Notes: generated from the sequence alone by a model not told the origin. Positions 38,340-48,827 are shown, numbered from the stretch's first letter. The stretch: 64,000 nt of DNA from Unio delphinus (GCA_029339505.1 JAQISU010000033.1:6248001-6312000), one strand, 5' to 3'. Translations and numbers: made by a program.

Positions 38340-39415
38340 GACGACAGTATAGTGATTAAAAAGGATGATTTGTCAAACACTATTATTATTATGAATCAAG
38401 AAGATTATTTTAAATAAGTTGAACGTCAATTAAATGATGAAAACTACTACAAACATATTGGCAAAGATCCGTCAATAGAAATTAAATAAAAAATTTGAAC
38501 ATGCTTTAATGAGATGGCTAAAAAAAAACGTATACGAGGAATTTGATACTTTCCCTCTTAACATGCGTACACCTCAATTCTACATATTACCCAAAACTCA
38601 TAATGAAATCATATATTGAAGATACAACAACTTTTCATTAAAAAGTTGAAGTCTATTCCACAGCTATCTGTTAGTTTCAATCCTGGTATTATTAGATGTA
38701 ACATCACTATATACCAACTTTCCGCATGCAGTTGGTATTGAAGCGTGTAAAAAAAAAATTGATTACAATCCTAATAATAGCCCACTATCTTGTGAAGATG
38801 TTTGTATAATATTAAAACTTATCTTGGAAAATAATTATTTTCAATTTAATAATAAGAAATACATATACATAATGGGTACGGCAATGTGTATTAATATGGC
38901 TCCTTCATACACTTTCCTCTCATGGTTAAATTTGAAAGGGAATTTCTTCAAAACGAAAAGTTGAATCCATCTCTTTGGTTCAGATTTTTCGATGACATTT
39001 ATATCTGAAAGCAGTCAACCGAAAAGCTGTAAAATTGTATTGATCGCCTAAATCATTTTCACCCGACAATTCAATTTACTTATACTACATCTAGTACGCA
39101 TGTTTCATTTTCAGATGTAAATGTGATATAAAATATTGATAACACTATCTCTGCAAATATTCATATCAAGGAAACTAATTTCCACCAATATGTCAATAAT
39201 CTTTTTGTCATCTCATGTCATTTAAACACGATATACCACATAGCCAGTCGAAAAGATACCGACGTATTATTTCAGATAATTGTCAATTACAAAATTCGTT
39301 GAATAAATTCCAAACATATTTACAAAACAGAAATTATCCTACACATACAATTGATTATGCGCTGAACAAAGCCCTTAATATTACTCAACATTTGGCTTTA
39401 AACAAAGCAGTATGT

Positions 39416-39481
<66 letters not shown>

Positions 39482-40060
39482 ATTCCTTTCACAATACAAT
39501 CGAATCCTTCATTATCTAATCTATGTCGTACAATTAATAAATTTTAGTCTGCTAAATTTATCAAATAAATTTATCAATTTACCATATATACAATTATAGC
39601 GATCCGCAGTTTTCATCTAATATTTCAACACAGTTTAACACCAATAATAACTCTCTAAGCGAATTGTCTTTCATGCCGAAATTTTATAACCAATGAATAT
39701 CACAACATATGGCACTTTAAAAAATGGTATGCGTCAACAATAATCATTTATTTGGTTGGATTTTTATAATAAAACGTACAAGTAAATTTTGGTTAGCAAA
39801 TCTCAAGAATTTGCACGATATTTTTTAAGAGTACATAAATAGACAGAAAAGAAGAAAAAAACATTTTCGTTGTCTAAATGTAACATACATTGATGTGATG
39901 TGCAAACATAAGAGACAATAGTATTATGAATAATCATCACTTTCATAGATACAATTATAGAGATCCTCAGTTTTCATCTAACAAAATACGTTGTCCGTTT
40001 CTTATTAAACATTTCGTACCTGAAGAAGCACAAATTAAATGCGAAATTATTCAACCGATC
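38340..40060 (+). mobile_element. Degenerate Penelope-like element (reverse transcriptase)
   Basis: Plus-strand fragments follow Penelope-like RT order. First come MNQEDYFK, VERQLND and FYILPKTHN (about 38390-38605). Then LLDVTSLYTNFPH (38683), MGTAMCINMAPSY (38871) and RFFDDIYI (38980), the last being the catalytic Asp-Asp box. Last comes the linker IPHSQSKRYRRIISDN (from 39227) that normally precedes a GIY-YIG endonuclease. Frames change several times and stops are frequent. A (GA)n tract at 39420-39478 interrupts the linker. The GIY-YIG domain is not recognisable. Confidence 0.72.
39420..39478. repeat. (GA)n microsatellite
   Basis: About 29 uninterrupted AG dinucleotides inside the Penelope-like relic. 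Confidence 0.95.
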
Positions 40061-40250
40061 ATTGCTAACAGCTGATTTATTATTTAACTATTTTCAATGG
40101 AATTTAATCGTGGCCTAAATTTTAGTAATATATAAATTATATCGGTGAGTATTCTTTTCAATAGAAACAAACCGGAGTTAGAAATACTGAAATGGTTTCA
40201 CTAAAATACAAACATAATACAATGGTATTATATTGCTTATATATTATCCT

Positions 40251-40294
40251 TGGGGCGACTTCTCCAGGCAAAGTGGGGCGACTTCTCCTGACAC
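40251..40294 (-). repeat. GGGGCGACTTCTCC pair, inner right
   Basis: Two units separated by AGGCAAAGT, preceded by TATATATTATCCTT. The whole ~55-base segment is repeated directly at 40655-40710, so it has been duplicated around the nested MITE region. Confidence 0.85.
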
Positions 40295-40325
40295 AATTAC
40301 CGGGTACAAAATACTATATCAAAGA

Positions 40326-40524
40326 CAGAGGCGTAGCGAGGGGGGGGGGGGGGCGGGGCGGGGGGTACATATGTCCCCAGGCGCCAAGGTACAGGGGCGC
40401 CAAAATGAGGCATGCAACGTTACATTATAATAAGAAAACAAGGATAATAAATCTGTAACAAGATCGCTGGGGCGTCAATTTTATAGTTTGTCCCCGGGCG
40501 CAAAATATCATCGCTACGCCTCTG
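40326..40524. mobile_element. MITE with CAGAGGCGTAGCGA ends
   Basis: CAGAGGCGTAGCGA at the left and TCGCTACGCCTCTG at the right form perfect 14-base terminal inverted repeats around 199 bp with no coding capacity. Right after the left end is a run of 14 or more G. GGGGCGCCA / CCCCGGGCGC-like subterminal sequences are also inverted. The end sequence resembles widespread hAT-type MITEs; a target-site duplication could not be seen. Confidence 0.75.
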
Positions 40525-40666
40525 ATGCCATTGTCTTTCATTCGACGCGGAGAAAAGAAATGCAAATTTTATAGATTTAATAAGATACCAAGTTGAAGAA
40601 AAACAACAATAAATAAAGCCTTGACAACCATGTGGCGAAATCTCAGAATTATTATATATTATCCTT

Positions 40667-40787
40667 GGGGCGACTTCTCCAGGCAAAGTGGGGCGACTTC
40701 TCCTGACACCTGGGATGCGTTCTCCCAGGGCGAGTTTTCCATGGGCGAGTTCTCCCAGGGCGAGTTCTCCATGGGGCGAGTTCTCCG
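40667..40787 (-). repeat. GGGGCGACTTCTCC / GGGCGAGTTCTCC array, outer right
   Basis: Two GGGGCGACTTCTCC units, a GCGTTCTCCC unit, then four GGGCGAGTTYTCC units ending at 40787. This mirrors the order and orientation of the left array at 38058, so the two behave as imperfect inverted repeats around 2.7 kb. Confidence 0.85.
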
Positions 40788-40963
40788 CTATTCGTCTCTG
40801 TTACACCAAAAGATTTAATCGGTGACCGAACTATGATAAGTAAAATTCGTGCTTGTTTTAATAAATTCAAGCGTGATGGGGCATCTCAGTGCTAGTCAAC
40901 CTTTTACGTTGATTTAATTTTTGATGCTACAATGAATGATAAAAGAGCAGCCAAGATAATTTC

Positions 40964-41159
40964 AGCAGCAGAGGGGGCGAATCGGACAACTTTTTCCGAC
41001 AAAATTGATTGAAGCCTCAAAACGGAAAATAGAGCCTTCCTGCGAATCTCATATTTTACCCCCCCCCCCCCCAAAAAAAAGTCTCCATTTAGCAAACGGA
41101 GACTGCGATTTTTCAATCATCCGGGTCGCAACGGTGTTGTCATCGCCCCCTCTGCTGCT
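40964..41159. repeat. Terminal region of Polinton-like arm A (inverted AGCAGCAGAGGGGGCGA)
   Basis: AGCAGCAGAGGGGGCGA at 40964-40980 and its exact complement at 41143-41159 enclose 160 bp of non-coding DNA. The interior includes a C-run and a TCTCCATTTAGCAAACGGAGA hairpin. The ATPase stop codon lies 50 bases to the right. An analogous pair flanks 57508-57824, next to the ATPase of arm B, so this is most likely the end region of the element; a MITE with the same ends is the alternative. No target-site duplication was found. Confidence 0.55.
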
Positions 41160-41208
41160 ACAGGTTAACAAAAATCATAAATGATTTTTCACGAGTGGTT
41201 TTACGATT

Positions 41209-41867
41209 TCAACCAAATATTTGATCAAGTCCGTTACTATATCGTGTTCGAGGATCATGTAAATTTATTGTTATAAATCCGTGTGGGGTCGACTGAGCAT
41301 GACTAAAAAAATTTCGAAATTGTTTGAAGTCCATATCAGAGCACCATGTCTGCCAAATATTTCGTAGCGTATGTGTATCAACGCCGTTGAATACAGCAAG
41401 AATATTACAGTTGTCTCTGATCACTTTTGGAATCTGAGTGTAGCGTTGAGTGACATATATCACGTCGATGTTTTTATGCCTGCCTCGGGAAAATATTTTA
41501 TCTGGGTTTTTTTGATTGTCTAACATCACATCGTCGTATACGACTAAATTGTTAATGCTCCCATCAAGGTCATCCACGGATGGTGCCTCGTCAATATCAG
41601 TTATAAAATCAACGACGTTCTCACCTTTAATTTCTGATGCATTCTCGTTAAAATCCTTTAACACTTCATAGCATCGTTGATCATCTACGCTAGGGGCAAT
41701 TAAATACAACTTATCCCACTTCATCCATCTCATTATTAAATTGAGCAGCAATTGCGTCTTGCTGGATCCAGATGGCCCGATTATAATTGCGCGGATAGAG
41801 TTTGGTAGCGCTGCATGATGCTTAACTGGTTCTCTTGTTTTAGTCGCTGAAAATCAATTATATTCAT
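41209..41867 (-). pseudogene. FtsK/HerA-type genome-packaging ATPase, arm A
   Basis: This is the ATPase that pumps element DNA into capsids in Polintons and related dsDNA viruses. Walker A is IIIGPSGSSKTQ (near 41755-41790); the usual second Gly before Lys is Ser here. Walker B is NLVVYDDVM (about 41530), followed by SRGRHKNIDVIYVTQRY and the conserved SHAQSTPHGF near the C-terminus. About 220 codons, the usual size for this short family. One base is missing near 41853 relative to arm B, which shifts the first dozen codons out of frame. Divergent from the zinc-ribbon gene with only 17 bases between the starts. Confidence 0.82.
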
Positions 41868-41884
41868 ATCTCTATACATAAATT
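41868..41884. promoter_or_regulatory. 17-bp divergent intergenic region, ATPase / zinc ribbon
   Basis: Start codons of the two opposing genes are 17 bases apart in arms A and B, and the gap sequence (ATCTCTATACATAAATT in A) is TATA-like on both strands. Any promoter must overlap the reading frames. That the spacing is conserved between diverged copies argues it is functional in the live element. Confidence 0.35.
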
Positions 41885-42058
41885 ATGGATCTATATTGTG
41901 TGAAGTGTAAAACGCGTACTGACACAAATGATGTGACGACGATTACAACTAGCAATAACAAATCAGCATTTACTGGTAGATGTGCAACATGTGGTATAAA
42001 AAAGTTTAGATTTGTTTCTATGAAATCCGGAGATGTTTTTAAAAAAACGAGGAGGTGA
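41885..42058 (+). CDS. Small zinc-ribbon protein, arm A
   Basis: Starts MDLYCVKCKTRTDTNDVTTI and contains a second CATCG pair, so CxxC-x(about 30)-CxxC, followed by KKFRFVSMKSG. The layout resembles the DUF5679-type short zinc ribbons of large DNA viruses. It ends KKTRR-stop at 42058 and overlaps the phospholipase frame, which begins at 42033 one base out of phase across an A7 run. Present in all three arms. It may be the N-terminal domain of a single zinc-ribbon/phospholipase protein. Confidence 0.75.
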   Translation: MDLYCVKCKTRTDTNDVTTITTSNNKSAFTGRCATCGIKKFRFVSMKSGDVFKKTRR

Positions 42059-42407
42059 TATCGCAGCCAAGTTAGTAAAACTCCCTGGAACGCCGTGGGC
42101 AAAGTATCCAGGAGAAAAGCATCTTCCAGGATATAGCTACTGTGGCCCAGGAACACGATTAGATATCAGACTTGATGATCAAAATCAACCTCGACGTGGT
42201 GAAGAACCGATAAACGCCATTGATAAGGCGTGTCATGCTCATGATGTTGCATATAAAAGCAGCAATCTGCAACATAGACATCTCGCGGATGTGAAATTAA
42301 TTCATGAGTTAAATGATATTCCTGATAAATCCTTCAAAGAAAAGTTGGCTTCATGGTTGGTAAAATCAGCTATGAAAGGCAAATTGATGATGGGCGCTGG
42401 TAATTAA
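42033..42407 (+). CDS. Parvovirus-type phospholipase A2 domain, arm A
   Basis: The calcium-loop motif YSYCGPGTRLD (about residue 38) and the catalytic HAHDVAYK motif (about residue 68) define a secreted/viral PLA2 fold. The preamble LPGTPWAKYPGEKHLPG and the tail SAMKGKLMMGAGN are shared with the other arms. In parvoviruses and some adinto-like elements such a domain sits on a virion protein and disrupts endosomal membranes during entry; that role here is inferred. All key residues are present in this copy. It precedes the integrase by 4 bases and overlaps the zinc-ribbon frame upstream. Confidence 0.82.
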   Translation: MFLKKRGGDIAAKLVKLPGTPWAKYPGEKHLPGYSYCGPGTRLDIRLDDQNQPRRGEEPINAIDKACHAHDVAYKSSNLQHRHLADVKLIHELNDIPDKSFKEKLASWLVKSAMKGKLMMGAGN

Positions 42408-42411
42408 TAAT

Positions 42412-43352
42412 ATGGAATCTATTTATTATTCACCGAGGGGATACTGGAGGGGTAATGCTGCAATCAATAAACTCGCCAACGCCGCAAAAGTGAAAAAGGC
42501 CACTGCGGCTAATTGGTTATTCAAACAGGCTATATGACAAATTTATCTACCGCGTCCTAAACAAATCAATCTCTCGCATTTTGATGTTACCGGACCCAAT
42601 GAAGTTCATCAAGCTGATTTATTGTTTTTACCACATGACAACGGTTACAAATACGCGCTAACCGTAGCTGATGTTGCGAGTCGATACAAACAAGCAGAAC
42701 CGCTAAAAACAATATCATCACCTGAAGTTTCTTCTGCATTTGAAAAGATTTATCGACGAGGCCCACTACGCTGGCCAAATCTGTTACAAGTTGATCCTGG
42801 CAAGGAATGTCAGGGTGTGGTTGCATCTACAATGAAACATCACAATGTCACCATCAGACGGGGGCATACTGCACTACATCGCGATCAGGCAATTGTAGAA
42901 CGATTTAATCGGACTCTTGCTGAGCGGTTATTTGGATATCAATACGCAAAATAATTCATCCAAGAAAAGCGATCCCGTGAATGGGTCAAAAGGTTACCAG
43001 GGGTAGTTGCAGCGCTAAACAACGAGATTACCAGAGCAATCAATATGAAACCTAACAACGCAATAAAAAAAAAGTATATACCACAACCACAGCGGGATAG
43101 TGTTTCTCAGCCAATTCTCAGCAATGTCACCGTGAGATATTTATATGAACCAGGAGAACTTGAAGGTGGTAAAAAAGGGCTACTAATCCTATTTGGAGTG
43201 TCACTACGCATAGCATATCTACTATAACACGATCAACTGGTAGACCTCCAATCTATAAATTGGATTCAACTGCCCCTCAGCGGGGTTTTACACGCGAAGA
43301 ATTACAAGTGATTCCTGACGATACTCAATTGCCACCGCATGGTCTTAACTAG
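42412..43352 (+). pseudogene. Polinton-type rve integrase, arm A
   Basis: This is the DDE integrase that inserts Polinton/Maverick DNA. It begins MESIYYSPRGYWRG. The three catalytic acidic residues are visible as HQADLLFLP (near 42610), LLQVDPGKE (42785) and DQAIVERFNRTLAERLF (E near 42900). The C-terminal part has VRYLYEPGELEGG and RGFTREELQVIP. In-frame stops occur at 42535 and 42952, and the frame changes near 43200, so it is dead. The tail overlaps the stop of the convergent nuclease gene by 8 bases, as in all three arms. Confidence 0.88.
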
Positions 43353-46300
43353 CACCGTTGCGTCTATTACACTCAAGACAAGTCAACATCACATTGTTTC
43401 TGACATGACCGAGACTGTTATTTTTTCTGTCTACGGTAAATTGGCGAGGATCTTTATCCGAATACTGCCAACGCATTATACAATTGCAACTCACGCAGTG
43501 ATTTTTTTGTTGTTGCTTCAACGTGATTATTAATTCAGCATCAATATCAAATTCTCGTTGGTTTTTTTTTGTCTTGGTGTTTGTAACCGGAGAGTTATTT
43601 TATTAATGATGCTAACATCAATATCATCCATTGTGGTGTCATCATCGCCTGACTCTGTCGGGACAATTCTTCGAAGTTGATTTATTCGCCGTACTCTAGA
43701 CACTGCAAGATAGACTAAATTTGACCACTCAATGCGATTATCGACTATCCAAACAATTGTATCCGTGATGGTTAATCCTTGCGAGGAATGTATCGTCGTT
43801 ACATAACCCAGTGTCCATGGCGATTTATCAGCACGCAATGCGTCTTCGACAACACTGATATCAACCAGCACAATATCATTTAACACTAGTGTTTGTCTTT
43901 CGGGTCCTGACGAAGTCACACGTCCCGGAATTTCAACTTTAATATTCTGCCGCCGTGTATCATAGGGTTTATAACACAGCGGCACTGGGCGCGTTGGGAA
44001 TTTTTCCTTGTGAAGCTCAAACAACTTTCTCTGAAGTGTATCTCTGACTTTCTTTCTACTTGCCACTACAAAATCGTTTGGTTTCCATGCTTCCCAAAAT
44101 TCCTCCATGGAAGTTTCAGGAATTTTTTCTCTGATTATTTCACATTGGATTCTATCCGGTTGTAATCTAGTTAATTTCTTGACCTCGTGTAATTGTTCAT
44201 CAAGTGTCCTATAGTCAGTATAGATTTCTTCATAATAGTCAACAAACCCTTTTAACCAATGATGTGGACCCACGCCGACAAATGGTGGTGGTTGGCCATG
44301 ATCTCTAAACATTATTACAGCTGTATTCTTTTGCAGCAACCAATCAAGAAACATTTTTAATACGTCTAACGAAACCGTACATATCTCATCTCAAATAATA
44401 ATCGCAGGGATGAATTTTTCACCCATTCGTTCAGGGGTCCATTTGTTACCGTTGTATCGAAAAAAACTAAGTGCAAGCTTCAACGTTTCTTTGTTTTATC
44501 TCTCCCGCTAGTCTATGGGTTGGTGTCAGCACAGTCATATTTTTCCCACGATATAATTCAATCGCCCGAGTCTTTTTTCCTGACCCGCCACAGTCGTTTA
44601 AATAAACTGTTTTATATCTACAAATTGGATCAGATATCGGCGGTGCATTAGAACGTTGTGATTAATTATCACCGTGTAAGTAATTACTTTTAATTTCAAC
44701 GTCTGCTGATTCAGAATAATCACGCTGCATTTCTTTTTTAATTCTCCATGATCCCCAACTTTCATCGGGATTAGTGAATTCAGCAACTGCGCAACTGTAC
44801 TTACTGTTAATGTAAAATTAATCAACGGCAACTCTAACCGCAGTGTCAGAAAATCTATTTATCATTGAAAATAAATTAATACAAGCATAACCCAGCATAG
44901 ACGACCTCAAATTTGTATACGGAGAACTGTGTCCATCGTTGTAAGTAACAATTGTACCCAATTTTGTTCCATCGGACAAGAAAGCATCCTTACGATCAAC
45001 ATATATGTTTTTAGATACTGCATCCGCGATTACAAAGTCATATTCGGTGCTATCTATAATCAACCGTGAAGAATATCTTTTGTAGTCACATTTTTTCCCT
45101 CCCTGAGTGAATTTTCCAATTATTCTTCTGCCGAGATCTTTTGCTTCGTTGTTTCGTTGATTAAATACCCGTTTGGACCACTCAATGATACATTGTTTGT
45201 CGGCATCAATATGTTTTCTGGATTAGTCAATTATACTATCAAGACTTTCTGGTTCTGGTAACCAGACATTGGTTTGTTTCCGATATGATATAATTGCTTC
45301 ACTGACCGTCAGCGAAATTAACATTTTTGTATCAATCATGAATCGTAATAGCGCTATTGGCAGCCAATTCTTTTCAGAACTGTGTCTACCAATCCAAATA
45401 TAACAAGCGCGATGAAGTCCTGCTGCGAACTCAAATGATACTACACGAGCGAATCCAGTTAAATCAAAATCAGGCAGCGGCCCAATAATTGCAACACGAG
45501 TCATTTCATGTACGTGGTGTCCAAATCGTTTAAAATACTCAGTACACTCTCCATAACCAAGAAAATTCGCTGGATAACAAGCAACCATATCAACTGAAAT
45601 GATATTATCACTGTCGTATTTGTTATTCCATAAACCGCCATAATTGAATTCTAAACAACTAGCCTCAATGTCTGGCAAGAATTCTACGCGTGTTGGTTTC
45701 CATGCGTTTTTGATTCTAGCAAAATGAGCTGCAACCGACGGGATTGTAAAACAGTTTGTCAATAATTGTTCGTCGTTGATAATTTCATAATTTATGGCTT
45801 CGCCACACGCCGTTAAAAACCCACTAGCTGTTTTTTTCCATTTTATTGTGAAATGCTTCAGTGTGGTATAATTCACCGTTTGGTCTTACAAACTGATCAA
45901 AGTATCCGTGTCGTTTTCAGTGCTGCGAAGTAACCACACCGACACGGGGTCGTTTTTACTCAAATACGCAATATCATCGAATAGTTTCTCTTCAACGAGA
46001 AAACCATCCCTGGCGAAATCTTCTCCCAAGAATTCGTCAGGTATATACTTTATTGTTCTGTTTCGTGGAAATATTGTGACCGCGGACGTCCATGCGTGTT
46101 CGTTATGATCAATAATTTTGATTGGAGATCCCTTTGATTTATATTTTGATTCGTATAAAACTTCTCCGGTTATCGTTGTAACGGTTGTTGGAAATCTCAG
46201 CGACGTTTCTAATTTTGCTATATCGCTAATAGTTGCTCCGTTCTTCCTAACTGCTACTTCCCAGTCATTTAGTTTTTTTTTGCGTCTTAGATCGGTCAAT

Positions 46301-46892
46301 TTATTTCCACGCAACGCATTTGTGAAGTGTTCTATTATTCGTTCTGCTACACAATTGAGTGGCAAAGCCACTGACGAAGTCGCCGGCGACGAGTATTTCA
46401 TTGGTTTTAGTTTTCCTATATCGGGATTTTCATTTAACGGATATATCCCATACACAACTGCTGTTTCAGGGTATGCTCGTTCATAGTATGGTTTGTCAAT
46501 TCCAGTTAACAGACCCAGCTTAGAATCACGGCTAACAACGACTGTTTTCTTGTCTTTGAGAATCGGTTCAAATTTGTCTCGTATAATCCATCCGCCTGAT
46601 TCTACACGGATAATGAATTTCACTTTAGAAAAATACTTTTTGTTGCCAAGTTGTGATATTATCGTAGTTACGTTGCTGTCGTTCATGGTGGCATCAACAA
46701 CGCCATCAATTTGAAATGTTGACCAGCTATGAGATGCTCCATCGCGCCTAAATTCAAAAACACAGTCACGAATTTTTTTATCAGGGCTCTATCCGTTATT
46801 GCCTGTTTTGGCACATCTTTGAGGGTTCTATCGAGATTAAATTTAACGTTTTTATAATGCTTAATTGCTGATAATCTCTCGAACTCCTCCAT
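43345..46892 (-). pseudogene. PolB - SF1 helicase - HNH nuclease gene, arm A
   Basis: Start MEEFERLSAIKHYKNV at 46892. The N-terminal ~330 codons have no recognised domain. PolB motif A is ISVDMVACYP (about 45570-45600), then GRRIIGKF and INLFSMINRF leading into the motif C region at 44820, where the Ser of TDS has become a stop. SF1 helicase motifs follow: GGSGK (44570), DEIC (44385), DHGQPPPF (44290), HSSQGLT (43780) and LAVSRVRR (43700). Last is a treble-clef HNH with two CxxC pairs and VDRKN (43345-43570), beyond a frame change at a T10 run. Several stops and shifts make it non-functional. Arms B and C support one continuous frame across the polymerase/helicase and helicase/HNH joins. Confidence 0.8.
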
Positions 46893-46934
46893 GTCATAAT
46901 TAAAACAAGTATTTAAATAGAAAAATATAATATA
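46893..46934. promoter_or_regulatory. Conserved divergent spacer, PolB / Cys-rich gene
   Basis: The 42 bases between the two opposing starts contain ATAATTAAAACA-GTATTTAAATA. The same block with one change lies between the same two genes in arm C (62830-62873). The TATTTAAATA core is TATA-like on both strands. Conservation of a non-coding block between decayed copies suggests a bidirectional promoter in the parent element. Confidence 0.45.
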
Positions 46935-47258
46935 ATGAATCACTGCAAGTGGCTTATGATTGGATCAGCGACCCCGTGTAACAAATCATGCAGAAGCGAA
47001 TTCTGTGGGTATCATTTGCAGAGCGTTCGCAACGGTTCCCTTGGCTCCCTCCCGTGCCTCCGATGTGGGGTGGGGGTAAGGGGAAAGTCACAATTATGTC
47101 ACAGTTGTGGCGGCAAACGATACAGGGAACTAAAACGCTATTATGACAAACGAATAAAAAATACCGTCATTGACCCTAACGATGACAAAATCATAAAGAC
47201 CCCTCAAGATTATATCCAGAGGTTTATAATTAAAGCAGATAATAAATTAGATAAGTAG
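46935..47258 (+). CDS. Small Cys-rich zinc-binding protein, arm A
   Basis: 107 codons, intact. Cysteines fall as CNKSCRSEFCGYH, then LPCLRCGVG and QLCHSCGGKRYRE, giving two or more probable zinc sites, followed by a basic Tyr/Lys-rich helix (RELKRYYDKRIKN). Small proteins with this CxxCG…CxxCG pattern accompany Polinton-type elements in other invertebrates, but their role is unknown; nucleic-acid binding is the natural guess. The arm C counterpart (62874-63227) is also intact and clearly homologous. Confidence 0.7.
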   Translation: MNHCKWLMIGSATPCNKSCRSEFCGYHLQSVRNGSLGSLPCLRCGVGVRGKSQLCHSCGGKRYRELKRYYDKRIKNTVIDPNDDKIIKTPQDYIQRFIIKADNKLDK

Positions 47259-47271
47259 TATTATTATACAA

Positions 47272-47763
47272 ATGAGCCAAGATTTCAGACCCCATCCAGT
47301 GCTTGTTAATTATGAAGCCTCCAGTGATGGTGTTGTTAGAAATTGCAGACTAAAGAAACCGGTTGGATCTCTGAATAATATGGGACAATTGATGTTTGCA
47401 GCTGGGAAGAAGAAATATCTCTGTCACAGAACCATCTATGAAGCATTTTACGGAATAATTGAAGACGGATTTGTGATTGATCACGTTGATGGATTCCCTC
47501 AAAATAACAAATTGGATAACTTACGACTTGTTACTCAAAGTGAGAATACAAAATTAGGTGGAACCGGCAAACACGCAAAAAAGGCAAAACATTTCAAATC
47601 ATTTGATACAGAAACCAACGAGGAGAAAACATTTCAGTCAATAAATGAAGCCAGTAGATATTTTGATATTTGTAGGCCTTCAGTACGATTTGTTGCAGAA
47701 AATATATTTAAAACAACACTGTCAAAGAAAAATGGTTATAAAATAAAGTTCGAATACACCTGA
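47272..47763 (+). CDS. HNH homing-type endonuclease, arm A
   Basis: 163 codons, intact. Residues 10-50 (NYEASSDGVVRNCRLKKPVG) resemble a NUMOD4-like lead, and then comes an HNH_3 core. The core reads CHRTIYEAFYG, DGFVIDHVDGFPQNNKLDN and LRLVTQSENT, with the His and Asn residues of the fold. A C-terminal NUMOD1-like helix-turn-helix follows (FQSINEASRYFDICRPSV). Such free-standing proteins are selfish or helper nucleases common in phages and large DNA viruses. It lies 13 bases after the Cys-rich gene, same strand. The arm C copy is broken. Confidence 0.82.
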   Translation: MSQDFRPHPVLVNYEASSDGVVRNCRLKKPVGSLNNMGQLMFAAGKKKYLCHRTIYEAFYGIIEDGFVIDHVDGFPQNNKLDNLRLVTQSENTKLGGTGKHAKKAKHFKSFDTETNEEKTFQSINEASRYFDICRPSVRFVAENIFKTTLSKKNGYKIKFEYT

Positions 47764-48671
47764 AACGATTCAAGGGAGATAAATACTTTATGTATAAGTC
47801 CGCCAGCGCTCATAGCACTCTACTCACTAAGTTCCCTTGTATTAAGACCGTCAAGGTATTTGTGTCGTCTGCTATTCTCACCTGAGAGACGTATACTTGC
47901 CATGTGCGCGCCCACGTGACTGGATAAATGATGCGGTTTTAGCAAAGCGACAATAAAAAGTGTTAAAGTTTTATTTATTTAACTAACTCTACAGAAACTC
48001 ACAATTGCTATGTTTCAATGACAGACTGCAGTCCAACATACATTTATTTTTTTATAAACCTTTATAGACCATATACATTCAGCTACTATACACTTTGAGT
48101 ACAACGTTCTTTATAATCCAACGCGTTACCTATGTTCGCTCAGCCGGAACGAACATAAAACATTAGCGTTTTCAAATGCGAAACCCCTATGGGATTTCCC
48201 ATTCATTGAAGTAAGTGGGCGTGGTTAAAATCACTATCTGCTACATGCGAGTTGTATTTTTCTTTTTGTAAAAGTATTTTATACTTCTTTTTCCTGTATG
48301 CATTTTTATTTAATTACATTTAAATACAGTGAAAACGCTCTTATTGTTAAGTATACATGTTAAGTTATATTGTTTCCTTCCTTTATATTGATTGGTACAC
48401 TGACGCAGGCATGCGTGACTTTCAGTACAAACGTACTTCTGTTTTATGTTGATCGGTACACTGACGCAGGAATGTGACTGCAAAAACCCAGAATACTATT
48501 GACATGATATTTTAAACAACAGTTATATTATTTTTTGTTGTGTACTTAGTATTTTATTTCCTAAATACTATGAAATTTCTGTGGATACAGTAAAATTGTC
48601 TATTTTAAAAATCTCTTATTGTTAAGTATAATCAGAAGATATATATATTAAAAAATCTCTATCCTGTATGA

Positions 48672-48746
48672 CAGTTCCGTAGTCTAAATGGTAGCGTGTT
48701 TGTCTTGTAAACACAGGTCTATCAACTACGTGTTCGGTTCCATAGC
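48672..48746 (+). pseudogene. tRNA-like relic
   Basis: TAGTCTAAATGGTAGCG resembles a tRNA A-box, GTGTTTGTCTTGTAAACAC gives an anticodon-arm-like hairpin, and GTGTTCGGTTCC resembles a B-box at proper spacing. The acceptor and T stems do not pair, so it is a tRNA-derived fragment or SINE head and not a functional tRNA. Confidence 0.3.
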
Positions 48747-48827
48747 AAATACATTATTTGATGGCGAAACGAAAGATGTTTTTCTATTAATTGGGGGTGG
48801 GGGTGGAGGGCGAGCCCCCTCAATCAA

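Noticed and set aside
46118..46486. Plus-strand frames opposite the polymerase gene (also 45908-46108 and 46493-46714)
   Set aside because: Antisense shadows of the minus-strand polymerase frame.
48672..48746. Functional tRNA-Thr (TGT)
   Set aside because: A- and B-box-like sequences exist but the acceptor and T stems do not pair.
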